DNA from: Chitinophagaceae bacterium
GTDB taxonomy: Bacteria > Bacteroidota > Bacteroidia > Chitinophagales > Chitinophagaceae
Assembly (NCBI GenBank): GCA_016703625.1
Contig: JADJBP010000003.1
Coordinates: 1-23,488 of the forward strand
Direction of reading: 5' to 3'
DNA length: 23,488 bases
Part shown: positions 16,780-23,488 of the stretch, piece by piece
How the letters are laid out: the number at the start of each line of letters is the position of its first letter
Numbering within the stretch: position 1 is the first letter of the stretch
The notes under the pieces: generated by a model
The model's input: the letters and a program-made list of their open reading frames with translations, nothing else
Database searches by the model: none
Told to the model about the DNA's origin: nothing
Position numbers and translations under genes: made by a program

Positions 16780-16807
16780 GATATATATTTTATTATGTTC
16801 AGAGAGG

Positions 16808-16830
16808 AAATGGCAATGATTATGCCATTT
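16808..16830. promoter_or_regulatory. Inverted repeat upstream of dnaK, possible operator or leader hairpin
   Basis: AAATGGCA and TGCCATTT are perfect 8-bp arms around a 7-base spacer, 29-51 bases upstream of the dnaK start codon. The position suits an operator over the promoter or a hairpin in the leader. It is not the CIRCE element (TTAGCACTC-N9-GAGTGCTAA) of HrcA. Regulatory function is an inference from place and symmetry. Confidence 0.35.
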
Positions 16831-16882
16831 GGGGAAATGTGCAATTTTGGCAGATGCGTACGGATAGGAGATAAAGGAAGGA

Positions 16883-16907
16883 GTTTTCACAGCTTTGCTG
16901 TGAAAAC
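16883..16907. repeat. Perfect 11-bp hairpin in the dnaK upstream region
   Basis: GTTTTCACAGC and GCTGTGAAAAC flank a TTT loop. There is no T-run on either side. Together with the CTGCCGGCAGG palindrome at about 16924-16940 and the GCCACAAAGGCACTAAGG word at 16943 it forms a 100-bp repeat-rich spacer between dnaK and the membrane phosphohydrolase gene. It could be a terminator for leftward reading from the latter, but I cannot show it. Confidence 0.4.
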
Positions 16908-17024
16908 AGGTTAGCCACAAACCTGCTCTGCCGGCAGGCAGGGCCACAAAGGCACTAAGGAAATTGCTTCGCATTTTTCTGGCCTGTCAGCAGGCCTTGC
17001 GAGGCAGGAAACTGCACAAAATGT

Positions 17025-18509
17025 TTACCTGAGTACCGCCGGGTCTTCTGTGACAAAAACGGTACTGTCTTTTACATAAGGCAGGTTTTGACCATAGCCG
17101 GTATTGAACAGGTACCGGAAAAAGTTCACATTGCTCCGGGGCAAATTGCTGCTGTCGGGTTTAGTTCCGGGTAAACGCAGAAAGCAGATATTATCAAATT
17201 ATAAGGTTCGTAACCTCCATTGTTTTGATAATCGTAAAACCATGGTCGCTCATGATGATGATGATGGCTCCAGGATCACTGGTATTGACATTTTTACGAA
17301 GTTGTTAATGATGTTGTTTGTATATTTTAGGTAAGCAAGGTAAAGTGCTTTATCAGTCAGGTGTTGAATATCAAAACCCTTTCAATAGGATTAAAAGCGC
17401 CTGAACTGTCGCGGTAAAACTGACCATGCGGCAGTAAAAAATGTGCATAACTAAATACAGGGCGTTCCTTTTTCCGGGCCTTACTTTTTAAGATCATTTT
17501 CTTCAACCTGCAAATTATAATCATCTTTCCGGTACAGGTAATACTTTTAAGCGCCGGTATCTCAAATTTCCCTACTAACAACCACCACCCAATGCCTTTT
17601 TAAAAGCCTGTTATGAAAAACTTTATTGGTAAGCAGGGCAGCGTGTATTGGAAACAGGCCGTTTGACCTGAATAAAGCCGGGTTATCTTTAATATCGAAA
17701 ATTGAATAATTCTCAATTGAATAATTCATAGACCTGAAAATGGAAAATACGTGTGCATTTCTTATTTCACCAAAACGTTGATGAATATCGTGTTGTACAA
17801 GTAATGACCTGTTGTAATTTTCCGGAACATACTGCATGTTTAAAATAGACGACATGCTGAATGGTGTAAAATCGTAATTGGCAAATGTGGGCAGTTCAGT
17901 AAAATCTTTTTGTTTGAGAAAATGATACAGGCTGTCGTTTTTAAATCCAAAACTGTCCTGTAAGCTTTTATATCCTGCGTATTCATCAAACAGTAAAAAA
18001 TAAACATTCGGTTTTTGAGTTACTTTGGATTGATCGAATGGTACGTACAACAACCGGTTGCCTGTAATTATAATGTTTGCCCATGAGTAAAACAGCATCC
18101 GCCATACAGAATACAAGAAAGAGTATATTTAAATATAAGGTCAGTTTCTGATGCAGGTGCATGTTGCGTTTTAGCCACCATATAACTGCAATATTCACAA
18201 GCAGCAATACCGGAAGCAAAACAGTAAATGACTGCAGGAATTCCAGGAACCAGGTTGTTTTAACAGTATCATGTATGGCACCAAAAAAGATACCATAAAG
18301 CAACAAAAAAGTCACCAGGGAAGCATACAGGTAAGTTTTTGAAATAACCCGGATCAAACAAAAAAAAGCGCCATACACAGCAAAATGATCCCTGCAACTT
18401 CAATCACTTCGTATACGTTCAAGTACCCGTAATTTTCCACTGCACCATGAAGGCAAAAGAACAGTACCAGCAGAAAAAAAAAAAGGTATTTTTTTAAGGA
18501 CCGGCTCAT
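17025..18509 (-). CDS. Membrane sulfatase/phosphoethanolamine-transferase-like protein, paralogue A, frameshifted
   Basis: The start MSRSLKKYLFFFLLVLFFCL (ATG at 18509) opens about five membrane helices: VIEVAGIILLCMALFF, YLYASLVTFLLLYGIFFGAI, FTVLLPVLLLVNIAVIWWLK and LYLNILFLVFCMADAVLLM. Next is an alkaline-phosphatase-superfamily domain facing outward: KPNVYFLLFDEYAGYKSLQD with a metal-site Asp, NYDFTPFSMSSILNMQYV around the probable Ser/Thr nucleophile, RPVFSYAHFLLPHGQFYRDS with a metal-site His, and PGAIIIIMSDHGF, the conserved D-H-G. It ends VNFFRYLFNTGYGQNLPYVK and DSTVFVTEDPAVLR at 17025. About 495 residues. Family relatives transfer or remove phosphoryl/sulfuryl groups on lipids or glycans; the substrate here is unknown. 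Breaks lie near 18370, 18030, 17580, 17385, 17260 and 17180. It is a close paralogue of the gene upstream. Confidence 0.78.
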
Positions 18510-18523
18510 CACCAAAGTTTATG

Positions 18524-18531
18524 CAAATATA
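18524..18531 (-). promoter_or_regulatory. Candidate -7 promoter element for paralogue A
   Basis: On the minus strand TATATTTG matches the Bacteroidota TAnnTTTG -7 consensus and ends 14 bases before the ATG at 18509. A clear -33 TTTG about 19 bases upstream is lacking, so it is a weak candidate. It would let paralogue A be expressed independently of the genes upstream. Confidence 0.3.
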
Positions 18532-18642
18532 TAAGTAAGCTTTTAAAACATAACGTCAGTTTAGTATTACAGGAAGAATTTGAACTCATTAAAAATCGAT
18601 TTAAAAATACCTATTATGAGCAGATACCCCATAAATTTTTCA

Positions 18643-20114
18643 TTAATAACTCAACACAATGGTACTGTCTGGCAGATAAGGTATATCCTGGTTATATACA
18701 GTATTAAAAATATACCGGAAAATATTAACAGCGCTCCATTGCACTTTATAAGATGCGTGATTTATTTCCGGTAAACGAACTGCACAAATATTATCAAAAT
18801 TAAAGGGTTCAAATGCTGATGCATTTTTGTAATACCTGAAACCGTGATCACTCATAATGATCATGATCGCGCCTGGATCCTTACCTGCAATTTCATCAAC
18901 TATTTGTTCAATCACCCGGTTTGTATATTTTAAATAAGAAAGATACAGTGCCTTATCGTTCAGTAAAATACTGCTGGCAATAATCTCATCACTGTTATGT
19001 GCGCCGGTACTATCACGGTAATAAGGCCAGTGCGGTAACATAAAATGAGCATAACAAAATACCGGCAATGCCTTTTTTCACCGGCACTTTTAATCAGCAT
19101 TTCCTGGGCATACAGGTTATTGGTTTCATGCTGGTACAGGTACTTTTCCTCCAGGAAGGTAAAGCCAGTTTACCGGTTTTAAATAACCAGCCTGATGTTC
19201 TGATAATGCGGTTATGCAAGATTTTATCTGTCAACAACAGGGAATGCACTGGCAAAAAAGCATTCTGCTTGGAAATACTATGTGTTTCGCCGATATCAAA
19301 AACAGAATAATTCCGGATCTGGTATCCCATTTTTTAAATATGGTGAACACTTCGCCATTCCTTATTTCATTAGTCCGTATCTGGAAATCACGTTGGGTTA
19401 CTTTACCAGGGTTGTACCCTGTATCAACATATTGCATATTGAGAATGGCGGACATACTGAACAGGGTAAAATCATAATTTGAAAAAACCGGTAATTTTAT
19501 GAACTGTTTTTTGCTGAGGTAATTGAATAAACTGTCGTTTGCAAATCCAAAACTATCTTTAAGGCTTCTATTTCCCGCATATTCATCAAACATTAAAAAA
19601 TAAACATTTGGTTTAGCATTCACTTTATTAGTATCAAATGGAACTTTTCTTGTTGATATACTTTTTGCTGAAGCAATTTTGGTTACCAGCAATACAGTGT
19701 CAATAGCAGTATAGATGAGCAATAATACATTCAAATAAAAGAACAACTTTATGGCAATTTGTTTTTTCCTTTTAAAAAAATAAACAATAAAACTGTAATA
19801 ATTAAAAGTAATGGCAATAAAAAAGAATAACTGCTGATGAAAGAAAGTTTGGTAACAGATTTGACCCAGTCATGTAAAGCGCCAAAAAAGAAATACCACA
19901 AACCCATAAAAAATGTAACTATTGAAGCCAGTACAGCATTCCTGGTTACCTTGAACAAAATGCCATAGCATAACAAAATGCTTAAAAATAATACCACACC
20001 AATAAGGAGAACCTCTTTTATTTCCAAGTAGCCATAATTTTCCAGACTACCATGCAGGCAAAAAAACAAAACAAGCAGCAATAAAAAGAAAGGTATTTTT
20101 TTCAGCAGCTTCAT
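18643..20114 (-). CDS. Membrane sulfatase/phosphoethanolamine-transferase-like protein, paralogue B, frameshifted
   Basis: MKLLKKIPFFLLLLVLFFCL (ATG at 20114) begins the same layout as paralogue A: GVVLFLSILLCYGILFKVTR, VLASIVTFFMGLWYFFFGAL, FLLPLLLIITVLLFIFLKG and LNVLLLIYTAIDTVLLVT are membrane helices, then KPNVYFLMFDEYAGNRSLKD, SNYDFTLFSMSAILNMQYVD, MPVFCYAHFMLPHWPYYRDS and GAIMIIMSDHGFRYYKNASA. It ends VNIFRYIFNTVYNQDIPYLP with DSTIVLSY. About 490 residues. Metal-site motifs FDEYAG and SDHG and the candidate nucleophile region are kept, so both paralogues look catalytically competent. Paralogue A follows after 133 bases. Breaks lie near 19748, 19330, 19200 and 19070. The methyltransferase directly upstream overlaps or abuts the start, which points to one transcript. 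Confidence 0.8.
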
Positions 20115-21429
20115 TATTTCCTTTTCATTAAAAAACAGCACCCTGTCTGTGTTACCAACTTTTTCCTCTTTTACAACCTGGTATATATTTTCAAAAATAG
20201 TCTTAAAATTTTCAAGGTCGTATTGCTCAAATATATCTTTCCGGTTTTGCAGCAGCAGTTTTACTTTTTCATCGGTTTTTGGCACAAACTCAATGATGAG
20301 GTGCTCCCCCATCGGCTGCAGCCATGCTGCAATTAAAAGCAAGGGAACGTTTTTGGCAATGTTCAGTCTTGATGTGATGGATTCCCTTTCGGTATTGTTC
20401 CAGCTAATGGCAGGAGATGGGCTGGTAAAATCGATCACCAGTGGTAAAATGTTTGCCCGGCCATCCTGCCTGGCCCTGAGGTACAGATCATTGATACAGT
20501 TAGGGTCGGCATCAGTTGCAATAACCTGTTTGCCTGGCGCAAACAGGGAACTGAAGTATCCGTCGTTGGCACCCAGGTCAATTACATGGCCATATTCCAG
20601 GTCACTGATAAACGATCTTACCAATGCAGTTTTAGCTTTTAAATAATCATCTCCCAGGATGGTACCGGTATAATAATCATCCCAGGTTGTCTTTATTTTT
20701 TTGAGCGATAATTTCTGTACAAAACTTTCAAGCCCTTTTAACAGGATCTCCAGTTTTTGTTTCGAAAAATTATTTTCGCTGCCCGGCTTTTGGTTTGGTT
20801 TGCCCGCAAATTTTACCTGCAGGTGAACATGAAGCATTGTATTCATATTCCATTTTGACCTGTTGGGTAATAAGTTTGCCAATACATCCATGGGAATCCC
20901 GTTGGGATAAACCGTAAACAGTTTATGGGTACCGGGATGGCAGTAATGCATAAGCAGCAATGGCGCTAAAAGCATTCGCAGAACTGGCGATAGGCGATCC
21001 AGGGTTTTCCTGCCACATAATTTTCAAAAGAAAGGGTATCAATAAAGATCGGTCTGCCTTTAAAAAACTGGATATTGAATGGGGTTGCATCTTTCAGCAT
21101 CATTCCTTTTTGCAATGCAGCCTGTGCAATATGTAAAGTAAGCAATGCCGCATCCTTCCACATATCAAAACTCCATTCGTAAGGAAAACTGATAAAGGGA
21201 ATTTGTTCGGGTAATAAAACCCTGCCTTCAGAAAAATGGAAAGAACCGGTCTCATTTATTTCCCGGTGTGCAACAAGCATGTTTTTTAACCAGTTCTTCA
21301 TACAAACCACTGTTCATTAATTGGGTATAGTGAACTTCATAATTGGGATGTATGTACCGGTACATATTGCCATCATGCTTAAATATATAACCCTTCAGTA
21401 TCTCTATATGAAGCAGGATGTGGTTGCAT
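20114..21429 (-). CDS. Class I SAM-dependent methyltransferase, frameshifted
   Basis: The start MQPHPASYRDTEGYIFKHDG (one base repaired near 21385) continues YRYIHPNYEVHYTQLMNSGL, EGRVLLPEQIPFISFPYEWS, MMLKDATPFNIQFFKGRPIF and IDTLSFENYVAGKPWIAYRQ, an N-terminal region typical of a large methyltransferase family next to surface-polysaccharide genes. The SAM-binding core has VIDLGANDGYFSSLF (motif I, here A-N-D-G), KQVIATDADPNCINDLYLRA (motif II) and LIIEFVPKTDEKVKLLLQNR. A stretch of about 14 residues expected between ITSRL and NIAKNVPL (usually containing ALAL.HHL) is missing. The end is uncertain: as written the frame runs without stop into paralogue B; with one T less near 20130 it would stop at TAATG, overlapping the next start. 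The break near 20985 joins the two halves. About 438 residues. Confidence 0.86.
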
Positions 21430-21457
21430 GAATTAAGGAATTGTTTTTATGGCAGCA

Positions 21458-21631
21458 TTATTCTGCCTTATCTTTTTCTTCATCCTTACCCGGTCTTTTA
21501 CCAAATAAAAATGTTTTGATGGCCAGCCAGAAATTCTTAAAAAAGAAACTGATGCCAAGTACTGCGGCAATGATCATTTGCAGGATATAACTGCCGCTGC
21601 CCGGATCAATATATAAGAGGATGGTTTGCAT
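21458..21631 (-). CDS. Small membrane protein of YIDPGSGSY type (57 aa)
   Basis: ATG at 21631 gives MQTILLYIDPGSGSYILQMI, then IAAVLGISFFFKNFWLAIKT and a charged tail ending GKDEEKDKAE. The YIDPG(S/T)GSY N-terminus followed by one transmembrane helix is a recurrent small family that I know from neighbourhoods of methyltransferases and sulfatase-like membrane proteins; its function is not established. It ends 28 bases before the methyltransferase start on the same strand, so it is probably the first gene of that operon. The reading frame is short but clean, with start and stop in good positions. Confidence 0.78.
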   Translation of the reverse strand: MQTILLYIDPGSGSYILQMIIAAVLGISFFFKNFWLAIKTFLFGKRPGKDEEKDKAE

Positions 21632-21709
21632 AGCTGAATTGTAATTTACACGAAATTAACAAAAGCGGGGTAATCGCAGCAGAAAAGGTATTGCATTTGT
21701 TTGAATAGG

Positions 21710-21830
21710 TGTCAGGGTGAGCCTGCCTTGCTCCGCCGTAGCGGCTACGCAGAGGCGAGTCGAAACCGGCATTTTGATACAACCCGCCTTCGACAAGCCT
21801 GCCTGTCCGGTAGGCAGGCTCAGGCTGACA
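21710..21830. repeat. Large imperfect palindrome, intergenic
   Basis: TGTCAGGGTGAGCCTGCC at the left pairs with GGCAGGCTCAGGCTGACA at the right. Nested inside are GCCTGCCT/AGGCAGGC at 21797-21819 and a GAGGCGAGTCGAAACC arm opposed by CCGCCTTCGACAAGCC. Repeats with CTTCGACAAGC and CAGGCTGACA are common between Bacteroidota genes. It separates the divergently transcribed YIDPGSGSY operon and cupin. Confidence 0.6.
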
Positions 21831-21905
21831 GTTTTTTGATAAATAATTTTTCAAACTGATCTATTGCTGCAGAAAAAGATCAGTCAGCAGCTGTTTAAAT
21901 TTTGC

Positions 21906-21913
21906 TAGATTTG
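21906..21913 (+). promoter_or_regulatory. Candidate -7 promoter element for the cupin gene
   Basis: TAGATTTG fits TAnnTTTG and ends 18 bases before the cupin ATG, a usual spacing for a short leader. No convincing -33 TTTG is seen at the expected distance. Confidence 0.32.
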
Positions 21914-21931
21914 AAATCTAAACATACATCT

Positions 21932-22259
21932 ATGGCTTTCATTAACTACAATACAAAAACAAAGTGACGATTTTCCGGTGTGCAAAGTGCCATGGAACAT
22001 TCGGACCGGATCAGCTAGGGTTGTGTAACCCTTGACGAAGGTGTTACCGTGCCGGTTCACAGCCACCCGCACGAACAATGGACCTATGTGCTGAAGGGCA
22101 AATCGAATTTACACTGAATGGTGAAATACAAATGCTGCTGCCGGGCATGGGTTTTATATCGCACCGGATGTATTGCACGGCGCTGTAGCAGTTTCTGCCT
22201 GCAAAGTGATCGACGTTTTACCCCCGGTGAGGGAAGATTACAGGGCATTGGGAGAATGA
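21932..22259 (+). CDS. Small cupin-domain protein, frameshifted
   Basis: Repairing single bases near 21965, 22010, 22100 and 22150 gives a 110-residue single-domain cupin: MAFINYNTKTK, QSAMEHSDRIS, VTLDEGVTVPVHSHPHEQWT, YVLKGQIEFTLNGEIQMLLP, GMGFYIAPDVLHGAVAVSAC and KVIDVLPPVREDYRALGE. Motif 1 is G-x5-H-S-H-x4-E-x6-G (H-S-H-P-H-E-Q) and motif 2 is P-G-x-G-x5-P-D-V-x-H, so the three-His-one-Glu metal site is complete. Such proteins bind a divalent metal and act as small dioxygenases, isomerases or ligand sensors in the cytoplasm; the substrate is not predictable. The gene stands alone, divergent from the YIDPGSGSY operon and convergent with the GtrA-like gene. Confidence 0.86.
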
Positions 22260-22324
22260 AGCCGATAGAATTGACACTGAAATTTGAGACTTGATAATTG
22301 ATCCTTGATACTGGATTAGTCCTC

Positions 22325-22828
22325 TTAGCCTGCAGTTTTTATCCAGCATCCAGTATCCTTCGTTTTGAACGAAAAATGCTTCTGGCTGAGGTAGCTGATG
22401 GTAACCACGATACAGGTTGTAATGAACTGGCTGAGAATGGCATTCATGAAGAATACCTCTACCAGTAATTTCAGGCAGAGATAATTGAGTACAAGATTGA
22501 ATGAAAATGAAGAAAATAACGCACCAGTTGTATCCGTCCCCTTAAATTTAGGATCTACGAACACCACAAACTTCATCAATAAAACCTACATAAAATTGAT
22601 ACAGAAAGAAACGAACAGTGATGCGATATGCGGTTTAAAGGCAAAGAAACCCAAAATCGAAATTCTCCTTTTCGAAAATATACTGGTAACTGATGAAATA
22701 GGGATGAACAGGCCCAGTACCTATTGCTGCCACTACAAACGGCATAACGGAAAGTCTGTTCCGGCATCCATTTACTGAACGGCCCGGGTAAAAAAATCAA
22801 TGAATGCTATGATCTTGTCTTTTGGCAA
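22325..22828 (-). CDS. GtrA-family membrane protein, frameshifted
   Basis: The C-terminal half is in one frame: LVLNYLCLKLLVEVFFMNAI, ITTCIVVTISYLSQKHFSFK. The N-terminal half is in others: WMPEQTFRYAVCSGSN, then PVYFRKGEFRFWV-like (repaired YIFEKENFDFGF), IASLFVSFCINF and LLMKFVVF. FRYA..G..N at the start, four membrane helices and YxxQKxFSFK at the end are GtrA family hallmarks. GtrA-type proteins are proposed to flip or retain lipid-linked sugars for surface glycan synthesis. The start is uncertain because the region around 22775 has a stop in the best frame; a TTG at 22828 is in frame with IDFFTRAV and there is no ATG. Length would be about 165 residues, normal for the family. Confidence 0.77.
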
Positions 22829-22840
22829 AAAAGTAAAATT

Positions 22841-22928
22841 AAAAAGTCAAAAAAAGTCAAAAATTGAGGATCAATGGAACCATAAGCATCCGGCATGCTA
22901 ATTTTTTTGACTTTTGAATTTGACTTTG
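22841..22928. terminator. Inverted AAAGTCAAA repeats after the ABC-F gene, possible terminator
   Basis: AAAAAGTCAAAAAAAGTCAA (22841-22860) on the left and a right arm (22900-22928) whose complement reads AAAGTCAAATTCAAAAGTCA can form an A/T-rich stem about 25 bp long around 35 bases with a GCAT..ATGC core. On the minus strand it begins 11 bases after the ABC-F stop and ends in runs of T, so it can act as a terminator between the ABC-F gene and the GtrA-like gene. Confidence 0.48.
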
Positions 22929-22939
22929 AATTATTTGAA

Positions 22940-23488
22940 TTAATTATAAAGCTCTGCCCTCGCCTCCTTCACCCTTGTATCTGCCAGGTATTCACTGGTG
23001 GACATCAACCGGTCTATCATTCCTCTCGGTGTAAGTTCAATGATGCGGTTAGTACTGTTTGCATAACTGGTGATCATGCGTAGTAAGGGATCACACTGTT
23101 ATAAGCCACCATATTGCCGTTAAAGGAAATGATACTTTCCAGGTCGAGGTGGTTGGTTGGTTCATCCAGTATCAGCTACATTGGGTTCTGCAACATCATT
23201 TGCTGATCATACAACGAACTTTTTCGCCACCGCTTAAATACATTGGTCTTCTTTAAAATTTCATCGCCGCTGAAAAGCATTTTCCCCAGGAAGCCGCGTA
23301 AAAAATCCTCATCCACATCTTTGGTCGTTAAGGAAACATACTGGCGTAACCAATCCATCAGGTTTAAGGTACTGCCTTCAAAATATTCGCTGTTGTCATT
23401 GGTAAATGAAGTTGTTGCAACGGTGGTACCGCATTCGTAAGTACCATGTCTGCCTTTCAACCTCCCGCTTTATCATCTCAAAAACTGG
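22940..23488 (-). CDS. ABC-F family ATPase, C-terminal part, frameshifted, cut by window edge
   Basis: Only the second ATPase domain is present; the N-terminus lies beyond the window. Visible are TTATTSFTNDNSEYFEGSTL, LMDWLRQYVSLTTKDVDEDF and LRGFLGKMLFSGDEILKKTN, then in repaired frame the ABC signature LSGGEKVRCMISKMMLQNP, Walker B LILDEPTNHLDLESI, the switch SHDHQ-like segment and the end RIIELTPRGMIDRLM, STSEYLADTRVKEARAELYN. ABC-F proteins carry no membrane domain and act on the ribosome or in translation-related quality control; the NHLDLESI and the C-terminal IELTP.G.IDRL motifs fit the YbiT/YkpA-like group of Bacteroidota. At least six indels occur in 550 bases. It is transcribed towards the GtrA-like gene. 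Confidence 0.9.

Noticed and set aside
16808..16907. CIRCE/HrcA operator before dnaK
   Set aside because: The two inverted repeats do not contain TTAGCACTC or GAGTGCTAA.
19068..19482. Plus-strand ORFs opposite paralogue B
   Set aside because: They overlap clear minus-strand coding sequence (NYDFTLFSMSAILNMQY) and have no own support.
1..23488. tRNA, rRNA or known riboswitch
   Set aside because: No cloverleaf, no conserved rRNA words and no recognisable aptamer core was found by eye in any intergenic region.

Overview
The window looks like chromosomal DNA of a Bacteroidota bacterium, most likely of the Chitinophagaceae or a close relative. I infer this from family types (TonB-dependent receptor with a carboxypeptidase-regulatory N-terminus and OMP_b-brl_3 barrel, GldM-like domain, LytTR regulator of the Bacteroidota type, ORF6N protein, GtrA, YIDPGSGSY small membrane protein), AT-leaning composition, many short lipoproteins and secreted proteins, and the near absence of Shine-Dalgarno sequences. 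No tRNA, rRNA or CRISPR array was seen.

The dominant property of the sequence is that almost every long gene is broken by one- or two-base indels, very often in homopolymers, while the encoded protein continues cleanly in another frame. Repairing single bases restores strongly conserved motifs in at least a dozen genes, including dnaK. This looks like uncorrected long-read consensus error, not mass gene decay. Gene limits below therefore span the frames, and I say where the breaks are. The exceptions with clean frames are short genes, an FMN reductase and a transposase.

Layout. 1-531: start of a surface-antigen-like outer-membrane protein (minus). 738-3601: small secreted protein, small lipoprotein, FMN reductase, a LytTR regulator fragment joined head-on to the tail of an unrelated gene, a small holin-4-type membrane protein and a lipoprotein. 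3899-9090 (plus): a VWA-like secreted protein, a two-domain sulfurtransferase and a large TonB-dependent receptor. 9100-12130: repeat-rich accessory stretch holding an ORF6N protein, a TonB-C/GldM-like secreted protein and a GNAT acetyltransferase bracketed by two copies of a ~170-bp MITE-like element, plus several dispersed palindromic repeats. 12105-14813: truncated genes around a complete 1.2-kb IS481-type element, then a DUF4062 protein. 14828-16830: dnaK with a terminator hairpin and a promoter-proximal inverted repeat. 17025-21631 (all minus): a gene set made of a YIDPGSGSY small membrane protein, a SAM methyltransferase and two tandem paralogous membrane phosphohydrolase/sulfatase-like proteins. 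21932-23488: cupin (plus), GtrA-like membrane protein and an ABC-F ATPase (both minus).

The most interesting items are the methyltransferase/tandem sulfatase-like cluster, which could modify a surface lipid or glycan; the IS481 element whose two ends each supply a stop codon to a different, opposing gene; the MITE-like pair around the acetyltransferase; and the TonB-C/GldM-like domain fusion.
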